Under the pieces are notes generated by a model, which was given only the letters and a program-made list of their open reading frames with translations, was not told where the DNA came from and did no database searches. 14,072 nt of DNA, taken from assembly GCA_964404235.1 (NCBI GenBank), contig CAYOJL010000052.1, forward strand, positions 1 through 14,072, given 5' to 3'. Below, one piece after another: positions 6,714 to 13,463 of the stretch. The position numbers were made by a program, and so were the translations under genes. Each line of letters starts with the position of its first letter. The stretch's first letter is position 1. The DNA comes from CACEUX01 sp964404235. GTDB taxonomy: Bacteria > Fidelibacterota > Marinisomatia > Marinisomatales > UBA1611.

Positions 6714-7262
6714 TTGAAGTATCCTCTTGCTATTAGTCAACTTTTTCTTTCATCCTGTGTTTTTTATTCCATGGCAGGATCAATACCACCTCATATCAAA
6801 TCTATTGCTATTCCTTTAATGGATAATCAAACAGCTGAATTTGGTTTATCGGAAAGTATAACTGATGGAATTATAGAGCAGTTCAATGAAGCCGGTATCC
6901 TTAGAATTTCTGATGAGAGAGATGCCCACTCAATCCTTAGGGGTACAATTAAAAAAGTAAATGAGGGGCCATATACTTATAGCAAACAAGAATCCGTATC
7001 AGAATATCGATACAAGATTGATGTTAAAATAGAATGGTATGATGTCTCAGAACAAAAAAATATATTTGAAGGTTTATACTCTGGTTTTGGCGCATATGGT
7101 TTAAGTGGTGATATCGGTTCTGATGGAATTGATAATGATAATGATGGAAAAATAGATGACCTAGATGATGATGAGTTTGGAGAACCAAGAAGTTTTGCAA
7201 CAAATGTAGCAGTTCGTAAAATTGCAGAAGATATTTTAAATGATATTATGACAACGTGGTAA
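6714..7262 (+). CDS. lptE: LptE-like LPS-assembly outer-membrane lipoprotein with acidic calcium-loop-like insertion
   Basis: LptE is the lipoprotein that plugs LptD and helps insert lipopolysaccharide into the outer membrane. I place the start at TTG 6714: AAAGGA lies at 6696-6701 and the frame then opens with a short lipoprotein signal, MKYPLAISQLFLSSC, with Cys15 as the lipidated residue. A TTG at 6675 in the same frame would overlap the upstream gene by 35 nt and is less likely. After the Cys, the GSIPPHIKSIAIP stretch matches the first beta strand of Bacteroidota-type LptE. The C-terminus (ATNVAVRKIAEDIL...W) also fits the family. Between them, residues 136-154 carry DGIDNDNDGKIDDLDDDE, an Asp/Asn-rich loop resembling calcium-binding EF-hand or thrombospondin type-3 motifs. 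The protein is 182 residues, near normal for the family. asnS starts 10 nt downstream. Family assignment rests on N- and C-terminal resemblance, so it is good but not certain. Confidence 0.75.
   Translation: MKYPLAISQLFLSSCVFYSMAGSIPPHIKSIAIPLMDNQTAEFGLSESITDGIIEQFNEAGILRISDERDAHSILRGTIKKVNEGPYTYSKQESVSEYRYKIDVKIEWYDVSEQKNIFEGLYSGFGAYGLSGDIGSDGIDNDNDGKIDDLDDDEFGEPRSFATNVAVRKIAEDILNDIMTTW
7119..7175 (+). other. Asp/Asn-rich calcium-loop-like segment within the LptE-like protein
   Basis: The segment reads GSDGIDNDNDGKIDDLDDD in protein. DxDxDG-type spacing with acidic residues continuing to the -z position is typical of calcium-binding loops. It sits where other LptE proteins have a short turn just before the C-terminal helix. 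Metal binding is inferred from the pattern only. Confidence 0.55.
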
Positions 7263-7272
7263 AGGAATTTAT

Positions 7273-8568
7273 ATGAAAACTGTAACGATTGATCAATTAA
7301 GTGACTATGAAGGTCACGATGTAGAATTAAAAGGCTGGGTCTATAATACACGCAATGTTGGTAAAATATGGTTTATTATTTTTAGAGATGGTACTGGTCT
7401 ATTACAGGGTGTTGTTGTTAAAGGAGAGGCTACTGATGAGTCATTCTCTTTAGAACAAGATTTGAACCAAGAGGATTCAGTTATCATTACTGGAACCGTT
7501 CGTAAAGAACCTAGATCGGTTGGTGGCTATGAATTAGGTATAAAAGAAATTAAAGTTGTAAACCATGTTGCTAATGAATTTCCCATATCTCATAAAGAAC
7601 ATGGTGCAGATTTTTTAATGTCAAACAGACATCTTTGGCTTCGCTCTAAACGACAAAATTCAATTATGCGAGTACGTCACCAGGTTATTAGAGCAATTAG
7701 AGATTATTTTGATAATAATGGCTTCACACTTATTGATTCGCCCATTTTTACAGGTAATGTTGTGGAAGGCACCACGACTCTATTTGAAGTAGACTATTTT
7801 GAGCGTTCTGCATATTTAACACAAAGTGGACAGTTATACCAAGAAGCAGGAGCAACAGCATTTGGGAAAACATATTGTTTTGGCCCTACATTTCGTGCTG
7901 AAAAATCAAAAACTCGACGCCACCTTACTGAATTCTGGATGGTAGAGCCAGAAATGGCGTATGTTGATCTTGAAGAGAACATGACATGGGCAGAAAACCT
8001 AGTGGGATATATTATTGAACGTGTCCTAGATAATTGCGGCACTGAATTATCATCGCTAGAACGAGATATAGAAAAATTAAAAGCAGTGGTTCCTCCATTT
8101 CCTCGGATTACATATGATGAAGCAGTTAAACTTTTAATTGATAATGGTAGTGATTTTAAATATGGTAGTGATTTTGGGGCACCTGATGAGACATTATTAT
8201 CAGAACAGTTTGATAAACCTATTTTGATTCATCGTTGGCCTGCTGATGTTAAAGCATTTTATATGAAGCGTGATGGAGAAAATAATGATCTTGCTTTAGG
8301 TGTGGATATGATTGCCCCCGAAGGATATGGAGAGATAATTGGAGGTGGGCAAAGGGAAGATGACTTAGATATATTGATAGATAGAATACGCCATCATGAT
8401 CTCCCACTTGAGCCATTTAAATGGTATCTTGATCTTAGAAAATATGGTTCTGTTCCTCATTCAGGATTTGGGCTTGGTCTTGAAAGAACTGTAGCTTGGA
8501 TATGTGGTACAAAACATATTCGTGAGACAATACCTTTTCCTAGAACAATGTCAAGACTTGAACCTTGA
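7273..8568 (+). CDS. asnS: Asparaginyl-tRNA synthetase
   Basis: This class IIb enzyme charges tRNA-Asn with asparagine in the cytoplasm using ATP. The 431 residues fit the bacterial/archaeal AsnS length. An OB-fold anticodon-binding domain spans about 17-100. The catalytic core contains motif 2, FRAEKSKTRRHLTEFWMVEP (207-226), and motif 3, GFGLGLERTVAW (398-409). I call AsnS over AspS because of FTGNVVEGTTTLFEVDYF (159-176), the EFWMVEPEMAY segment, and the IPFPRTMSRLEP ending. The large insertion domain typical of bacterial AspS is also absent. AAAGGA at 7261-7266 lies 6 nt before the ATG. The stop codon overlaps the start of the next gene. Presence of AsnS suggests direct charging of tRNA-Asn, though GatCAB could still serve Gln in this organism. 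Confidence 0.95.
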   Translation: MKTVTIDQLSDYEGHDVELKGWVYNTRNVGKIWFIIFRDGTGLLQGVVVKGEATDESFSLEQDLNQEDSVIITGTVRKEPRSVGGYELGIKEIKVVNHVANEFPISHKEHGADFLMSNRHLWLRSKRQNSIMRVRHQVIRAIRDYFDNNGFTLIDSPIFTGNVVEGTTTLFEVDYFERSAYLTQSGQLYQEAGATAFGKTYCFGPTFRAEKSKTRRHLTEFWMVEPEMAYVDLEENMTWAENLVGYIIERVLDNCGTELSSLERDIEKLKAVVPPFPRITYDEAVKLLIDNGSDFKYGSDFGAPDETLLSEQFDKPILIHRWPADVKAFYMKRDGENNDLALGVDMIAPEGYGEIIGGGQREDDLDILIDRIRHHDLPLEPFKWYLDLRKYGSVPHSGFGLGLERTVAWICGTKHIRETIPFPRTMSRLEP

Positions 8569-9029
8569 TGGGACAAAATAAGCGAGTTTCTGTTTTTGGG
8601 GGAAGGGATATCCAATCAGAAATATACCAAGACACAATTGAAATTGGTGAAAGACTGGCGGATGAAGGATTTATTATATTTTGTGGAGGTGGTAAAGGTG
8701 TAATGGAAGCAATTTCAAAGGGAGTAAAAAATAAAAATGGTGTTGTAGTAGGCATATTGAAAGGAGAAGATATAGTTGAGGGAAATTCTCATCTTACAGT
8801 TTCCATTGCAACTGGTATTGGAATTGCGCGTAATGCAATACTCGCTTATAATTGCGATGCTGCCATTGCTATATCTGGAAAATATGGGACTCTAAGTGAG
8901 ATTGCGTATGCATTCCAATTAGAGAAAACTGTAATAGGATATAATACTTGGGATATTGCACCTATCATTAAAGCTGATTCTCCAATTGATGTAATTGATA
9001 AATTAAAAGAGGAACTTAAGTATGTATAA
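8568..9029 (+). CDS. TIGR00725 family Rossmann-fold protein (LOG / SLOG-like)
   Basis: The product is a 153-residue nucleotide-binding-fold protein of the family often labelled lysine-decarboxylase-like, related to LOG phosphoribohydrolases and DprA-type SLOG domains. A Rossmann start (VSVFGG, 7-12) is followed by CGGGKGVMEA (39-48), the nucleotide-binding loop. GIARN (85-89) and GKYGTLSEIAYA (104-115) correspond to the second family motif. True LOG enzymes have PGGxGTxxE there. Here the PGG is replaced by SGK while GT and Glu111 are kept, so LOG-type activity cannot be assumed. ATG 8568 overlaps the asnS stop (TGATG), which settles the start; a TTG three bases upstream is possible but needless. 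The 3' end overlaps the acylphosphatase gene by 8 nt. Exact substrate is unknown for the family. Confidence 0.85.
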   Translation: MGQNKRVSVFGGRDIQSEIYQDTIEIGERLADEGFIIFCGGGKGVMEAISKGVKNKNGVVVGILKGEDIVEGNSHLTVSIATGIGIARNAILAYNCDAAIAISGKYGTLSEIAYAFQLEKTVIGYNTWDIAPIIKADSPIDVIDKLKEELKYV

Positions 9030-9297
9030 GATTCAAGTAATGATATCTGGAGATGTCCAGGGTGTGTGGTTCAGAGTAAGCGCTCAAGATAAAGCTAATG
9101 AACTCGGATTAACGGGGTGGGTTAAAAACCTCTTTTCAAATGCTGTCGAGATCGTTGCTGAAGGTGATAGAGATAATTTAGCAGTTTTTGCGGGTTGGCT
9201 TACAACAGGGCCACCAAATGCAACTATTGATAAAATAAGTGTTGAATGGAAGGAACAACCAGAAAAGGAATTTTCTTCATTTGAGATACATAAATGA
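9022..9297 (+). CDS. acyP: Acylphosphatase
   Basis: A 91-residue acylphosphatase, which hydrolyses the carboxyl-phosphate bond of small acyl phosphates such as acetyl phosphate or 1,3-bisphosphoglycerate. The signature GDVQGVWFR (10-18) supplies the phosphate-binding loop and catalytic Arg18. GWVKNL (32-37) supplies Asn36, the second catalytic residue. The length matches the single-domain family. GAGGAA at about 9010-9015 lies before ATG 9022, within the end of the preceding gene. Its last codons overlap nadE by 4 nt (ATGA), so translation of the three genes is probably coupled. Nothing in the sequence shows a special regulator. Confidence 0.95.
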   Translation: MYKIQVMISGDVQGVWFRVSAQDKANELGLTGWVKNLFSNAVEIVAEGDRDNLAVFAGWLTTGPPNATIDKISVEWKEQPEKEFSSFEIHK

Positions 9298-10901
9298 ATA
9301 TAGCACTTTGCCAAATAAATACGATTGTAGGTGATTTTGAATATAATCTTGATAAAATATTAAAGTGTTATTTTAATTGTATTAAACATAATTCAGATAT
9401 TATTGTATTTCCAGAGTTATGTATATCCGGTTATCCACCACAGGATCTATTGTTAGACGATAGATTTATAGAAAAAAACTTAACAGTTTTAAAGAGTGTT
9501 GCATCAGAGTCCAAAGCTCCTTTGATACTTGGCTATATTAGAAAAGAAGGTATTCATATTTATAATTCAGCGGCGATTTGTTATGATGGTGAGATTCAAT
9601 CATCATGTGATAAGGTCCTATTGCCTACATATGATGTTTTCGATGAAGACCGTTATTTTACCAGTGGTAAATCTCCTCAAATACTCACTATACCTTATAA
9701 CGGCGGTTCTGTAAAAATAGGATTACAAATTTGTGAAGACCTTTGGGACCAAGATTATGATTGTAAAGTAAGTGCAATTCAAAAAAAACTTGGAGCAGAA
9801 ATTATACTTAATATTTCAGCATCACCCTATCATGAAGATCGCTTATTAAAAAGAAGAGATCTCATACTAGAGAAAGTTAGAGAAATAAATTTACCCTTTC
9901 TGTACTGTAATTCGATAGGAGGTCAAGATGAGTTAATATTTGATGGTCAGTCATTGGCATTCTCAAATAATGGTATGCTTATTGGTTATGGAAAAGCTTT
10001 TGAAGAAGATATAGTCATGGTTGATTTAGAATCAGAGAAAAAGATCGATATAGTTGTTCAACCTAGAGAAGAAAAAATCTATAATGCACTCTGCTTAGGA
10101 TTGAAAGATTATTTTTTTAAAACTGGTCATAGTGAGGCGGTTATAGGTCTATCTGGTGGCATTGATAGTGCGCTGGTTGCTTCTATAGCCACGGATGCAT
10201 TGGGTTCTGATAATGTTCATGGTATCTCGCTACCTTCAAAATATTCCAGTGACCATAGTTTGTCAGATGCCAAAGAATTAGTTAATAATCTAGATATTGA
10301 TTATCGGATAATACCAATACAAGAAGCTGTTGATGAATTAGAATCATTATTGCATCCTCATTTTCTTGGGATGCCTCGCAATGTAGCAGAAGAAAATATC
10401 CAATCACGTATTAGAGGCAATCTATTAATGGCACTTTCAAATAAATTTGGATGGATGGTTTTGTCCACAGGGAATAAAACAGAGCTGGCATTAGGCTATT
10501 GTACTTTATATGGTGATATGAGTGGAGGACTATCTGTTATTTCTGATCTTAGTAAGGCTGATGTTTATGCATTATCTAACTGGTTAAATACTATACATCC
10601 AGACCGTATCCCTCTAGGTACTATAAATAAAGCTCCCTCAGCAGAATTGGCTCCAGAACAAATTGATCCCTTTGATTATGATATTGTATCTCCCTTGGTT
10701 GATGCTATAGTTGAGGATGGGAAAACTATGAATGAATTAGTAGAAACTGGGTTGGATAAAGATCTAGTAAGTTCAATATACAATAGAATTAGAATTAATG
10801 AATACAAGCGTCGACAAGCTGCTCCAGGGCTCAGGGTCTCATCTAAAGCATTTGGTATGGGAAGACGTTTTCCAATAGTGAACCATTATCAATCAGAATA
10901 A
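9294..10901 (+). CDS. nadE: Glutamine-dependent NAD+ synthetase
   Basis: This enzyme makes NAD+ from deamido-NAD+, ATP and glutamine, the last step of NAD biosynthesis. The 535-residue protein has two domains. An N-terminal nitrilase-type glutaminase (1-250) has catalytic triad Glu41 (FPELC), Lys107 (DKVLLPTY) and Cys147 (QICEDLW), and passes ammonia to the second domain. The C-terminal synthetase (260-535) has the PP-loop SGGIDSA at 287-293, STGNKTELALGY at 391-402 and the KAPSAEL segment at 446-452. Start ATG 9294 overlaps the acylphosphatase stop. The next gene begins 2 nt after the stop codon. Because ammonia comes from Gln, no separate amidase is needed. Confidence 0.96.
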   Translation: MNIALCQINTIVGDFEYNLDKILKCYFNCIKHNSDIIVFPELCISGYPPQDLLLDDRFIEKNLTVLKSVASESKAPLILGYIRKEGIHIYNSAAICYDGEIQSSCDKVLLPTYDVFDEDRYFTSGKSPQILTIPYNGGSVKIGLQICEDLWDQDYDCKVSAIQKKLGAEIILNISASPYHEDRLLKRRDLILEKVREINLPFLYCNSIGGQDELIFDGQSLAFSNNGMLIGYGKAFEEDIVMVDLESEKKIDIVVQPREEKIYNALCLGLKDYFFKTGHSEAVIGLSGGIDSALVASIATDALGSDNVHGISLPSKYSSDHSLSDAKELVNNLDIDYRIIPIQEAVDELESLLHPHFLGMPRNVAEENIQSRIRGNLLMALSNKFGWMVLSTGNKTELALGYCTLYGDMSGGLSVISDLSKADVYALSNWLNTIHPDRIPLGTINKAPSAELAPEQIDPFDYDIVSPLVDAIVEDGKTMNELVETGLDKDLVSSIYNRIRINEYKRRQAAPGLRVSSKAFGMGRRFPIVNHYQSE

Positions 10902-10903
10902 CC

Positions 10904-11329
10904 ATGAAACAAATAACTATTATTTTCTTTATTTCTTTATTAATTGGTCAAGATATAAGACCTTCTGAATTTTGGAATCAATATGATCAAAAAGAGAAGA
11001 TAGCTTTTGTAAATGGAGCCTATGGTGCTATAGCTAAATTGAAAGCACATCATCAGGCAGAAGTGCGTAAGCAGTATCTTCATGATGATAATTGGGTCCA
11101 GCCCTATTACATTGAGCGATATTATGATATTGCAGATGAATATCTTTCCCAAGAGGTTGGCTATAATATTAAGATAATTTCTATGCATTTAGATGCATTT
11201 TATACAAACTCAGATAATTTAAATATTCCAATTATGGAAGCATTGAGAATCGTTTCCTTAATACAAGATGGAGAACAAAAGACTGCAAATGTTCGTTTGC
11301 TTCAGGCTCAACAAAAATATGGTCAGTAG
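10904..11329 (+). CDS. Small exported protein of unknown function
   Basis: A 141-residue product that I do not recognise. Residues 1-15 (MKQITIIFFISLLIG) are a signal peptide, and cleavage before Gln16 is likely, so the mature protein of about 126 residues is periplasmic or secreted. The rest looks mainly helical, with W/Y-rich patches (FWNQYDQKEK at 23-32, NWVQPYYIERYYD at 63-75) and no transmembrane segment or cysteine. The phrase KIAFVNGAYGAI (32-43) recalls small exported proteins with a K.xFVxGxxxG helix, but this is not enough to name a family. It starts 2 nt after nadE ends and probably shares its transcript, although the function need not be linked to NAD. The stop TAG is followed one base later by ATG 11331. 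Confidence 0.8.
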   Translation: MKQITIIFFISLLIGQDIRPSEFWNQYDQKEKIAFVNGAYGAIAKLKAHHQAEVRKQYLHDDNWVQPYYIERYYDIADEYLSQEVGYNIKIISMHLDAFYTNSDNLNIPIMEALRIVSLIQDGEQKTANVRLLQAQQKYGQ

Positions 11330-11380
11330 AATGAAGGTAATAATATCCTAATAGAGATAAATAGATTAAGTAATTCTGAA

Positions 11381-11611
11381 TTGAGAGAACTTGATGTCTT
11401 TTCATGGCCAATTTGGACATGTGAAGTATCTGAATTTCCTTGGGAATATGATCAAAAAGAATCCTGTTTTATTTTGGAAGGAGAGATTTTGGTGATAACT
11501 GAAGATCAAGAAATATATATCAAGGAAAATGACTTTGTTATTTTCCCAAAAGGTCTTTCTTGCAGATGGAATGTAAGAAAACCTGTCAAAAAACATTATA
11601 TGTTTGAATAA
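11381..11611 (+). CDS. Small cupin-domain protein (Cupin_3 / DUF861 type), start uncertain
   Basis: The 76 residues from TTG 11381 contain a compact cupin barrel: WPIW (9-12), FPWEYD (19-24), FILEGE (30-35), DFVIFPKG (51-58) and KHYMF (71-75). This is the pattern of the small DUF861-type cupins common in bacteria and plants; their biochemical role is mostly unknown. The frame stays open back to 11330, right after the stop of the previous gene, and the upstream residues (ILIEINRLSNSELREL) look like the normal family N-terminus, but they contain no ATG, GTG or TTG. ATG 11331 has a good position but lies in another frame and stops after six codons. Either a rare start codon is used, translation starts at TTG 11381 with a shortened N-terminus, or one base was lost between about 11337 and 11350. 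The fold is confident, the 5' end is not. Confidence 0.7.
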   Translation: MRELDVFSWPIWTCEVSEFPWEYDQKESCFILEGEILVITEDQEIYIKENDFVIFPKGLSCRWNVRKPVKKHYMFE

Positions 11612-11631
11612 TATCAATTTCTGGATATAAA
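11604..11631 (+). promoter_or_regulatory. Possible sigma-70-type promoter for lepA
   Basis: TTGAAT (11604-11609) and TATAAA (11626-11631) are 16 bp apart and lie 30 bp before the lepA ATG. The -35 box overlaps the end of the cupin gene. The two boxes match consensus at four and five of six positions. In DNA this AT-rich, such pairs occur by chance, and FCB promoters can follow a different consensus, so this is tentative. Confidence 0.25.
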
Positions 11632-11660
11632 TAGGTAATTATGTCCTGTATTTTCTTACC

Positions 11661-13463
11661 ATGAATACAGAACGAATAAGAAATTTTTGTATTATAGCTC
11701 ATATTGATCATGGCAAGTCTACACTTGCTGATAGATTATTAGAGGAAACAAATACTCTTTCAAAAAAGAGAATGAAAGAGCAGGTTTTAGATAGTATGGA
11801 ATTAGAGCGTGAAAGAGGGATCACGATCAAAAGTCATCCAATACGTATGAACTATAAACATTCTGATGGTAATGAGTATATATTAAACTTAATTGATACA
11901 CCAGGGCATGTAGATTTTTCTTATGAAGTTTCACGCTCACTTGCCGCATGTGAAGGGGCGTTATTATTGGTTGATGCAGCACAAGGTGTCGAAGCTCAAA
12001 CAGTATCTAATACATATCTTGCAATTGAAAATAATCTTACACTTATTCCCATTATCAATAAAGTAGATCTCCCATCTGCAATGATTGAAGATGTTAAGAT
12101 GCAGATGATGGAATTGATTGGATGTGATGAAAGAGATATCATTGAAGCGAGTGCAAAGAGCGGTGTGGGCATCTCTAATATATTTGATGCTATTATAAAA
12201 AGAATAGAACCTCCAATTAATAAAGTTGATGACAATTGTAGGGCTTTAATATTTGATTCCATGTATGACAATTATAAAGGAGCCATACCATATATTCGTA
12301 TTTTTGATGGGGTTTTAAAACCTGGGATGACGGCAAAATTTTTTGCGCATGATAGAGAATATGAGATTACTGAAACTGGACATTTTGTATTAGATAAAAT
12401 CAAAACATCAGAATTGCGATCTGGAGATGTAGGATATATAGTAGCAAGTATAAGAGATATGGGGCATATTGAGCCAGGTGACACTATCACATCAAAAGAC
12501 AGTATGGCAAATGAACCACTGCCAGGATATAAGCAAATCAAACCAATGGTATACTCAGGCCTCTATCCTGCTGATGCAGATGACTATGATCAATTGCGAC
12601 AAGCTTTAGAAAAATTAAGATTAAATGATGCATCATTAGAATTCACTCCCGAAACAAGTGAGGCGCTCGGATTTGGTTTTAGATGTGGATTTTTGGGATT
12701 ATTACATATGGAGATCATACAGGAAAGATTAGAAAGAGAATTTGACTTGGACCTTGTCACAACAACACCTAATGTGGTCTATCAAGTACATACAAAAGAT
12801 GATAAAATATTTTCAGTGGATACACCAGCAAAGATGCCATCAACTGGTGATATTGATTCTATTTTAGAACCCATTGTATCTGCGGAAATATTGACTCCCA
12901 AGGAATATATCGGAAGTATTATGACACTGTGTCAGAAAAAGCGTGGTATTTATAAAACAACACATTATTTATCTCCTGAAAAAGCACAACTACATTATGA
13001 TCTCCCATTGGGTGAGATCATTTTTGATTTTTATGATAAATTAAAATCAATCTCAAGTGGCTATGCTTCCTTTGACTATGAATTCAAAGAATTCTCAAAA
13101 GCAAGTCTTCAAAAGCTAGATATATTGATTCATAGTGAACCAGTTGATGCTTTATCTACCATCTGTCATTCTGACGACGCTTATCATCGTGGTGTCGCAC
13201 TTTGTAGTAAACTAAAAGAACTGATACCAAGACAAATGTTTGAAGTAGCGATTCAGGCAGCATTGAATAATAGGATAATAGCTAGAACAACTGTTAGAGC
13301 ATTAAAGAAGAATGTTACTGCTAAATGCTATGGTGGTGATATAACAAGAAAAAGAAAATTGTGGGAAAAACAGAAAAAAGGGAAAAAACGGATGAAAATG
13401 ATTGGTAAAGTGGAAGTACCTCAGGAAGCTCTCTTGGCTGTACTACAAGTTGAAAGTGATTAA
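11661..13463 (+). CDS. lepA: Elongation factor 4 (LepA), ribosome-associated GTPase
   Basis: LepA is a cytoplasmic translational GTPase that acts on ribosomes and has been linked to back-translocation and to 30S biogenesis. The 600 residues are the typical length. GTPase motifs are AHIDHGKST (13-21), DTPGH (79-83), NKVD (133-136) and SAK (164-166). The switch region ERERGITIK (49-57) is intact. Domain 2 follows (about 190-280). The EF-G-like domains III and V cover about 290-490. The unique C-terminal domain carries the family hallmark NVTAKCYGGDITRKRKLWEK (551-570), followed by the Lys-rich KGKKRMK segment. No Shine-Dalgarno is visible before ATG 11661, but MNTERIRNFCIIAHIDHGKS is the usual N-terminus. 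Its stop overlaps the start of the downstream membrane protease. Confidence 0.98.
   Translation: MNTERIRNFCIIAHIDHGKSTLADRLLEETNTLSKKRMKEQVLDSMELERERGITIKSHPIRMNYKHSDGNEYILNLIDTPGHVDFSYEVSRSLAACEGALLLVDAAQGVEAQTVSNTYLAIENNLTLIPIINKVDLPSAMIEDVKMQMMELIGCDERDIIEASAKSGVGISNIFDAIIKRIEPPINKVDDNCRALIFDSMYDNYKGAIPYIRIFDGVLKPGMTAKFFAHDREYEITETGHFVLDKIKTSELRSGDVGYIVASIRDMGHIEPGDTITSKDSMANEPLPGYKQIKPMVYSGLYPADADDYDQLRQALEKLRLNDASLEFTPETSEALGFGFRCGFLGLLHMEIIQERLEREFDLDLVTTTPNVVYQVHTKDDKIFSVDTPAKMPSTGDIDSILEPIVSAEILTPKEYIGSIMTLCQKKRGIYKTTHYLSPEKAQLHYDLPLGEIIFDFYDKLKSISSGYASFDYEFKEFSKASLQKLDILIHSEPVDALSTICHSDDAYHRGVALCSKLKELIPRQMFEVAIQAALNNRIIARTTVRALKKNVTAKCYGGDITRKRKLWEKQKKGKKRMKMIGKVEVPQEALLAVLQVESD

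Noticed and set aside
7273..8568. Aspartyl-tRNA synthetase
   Set aside because: The catalytic core and C-terminal residues follow AsnS, and the large insertion domain of bacterial AspS is absent.
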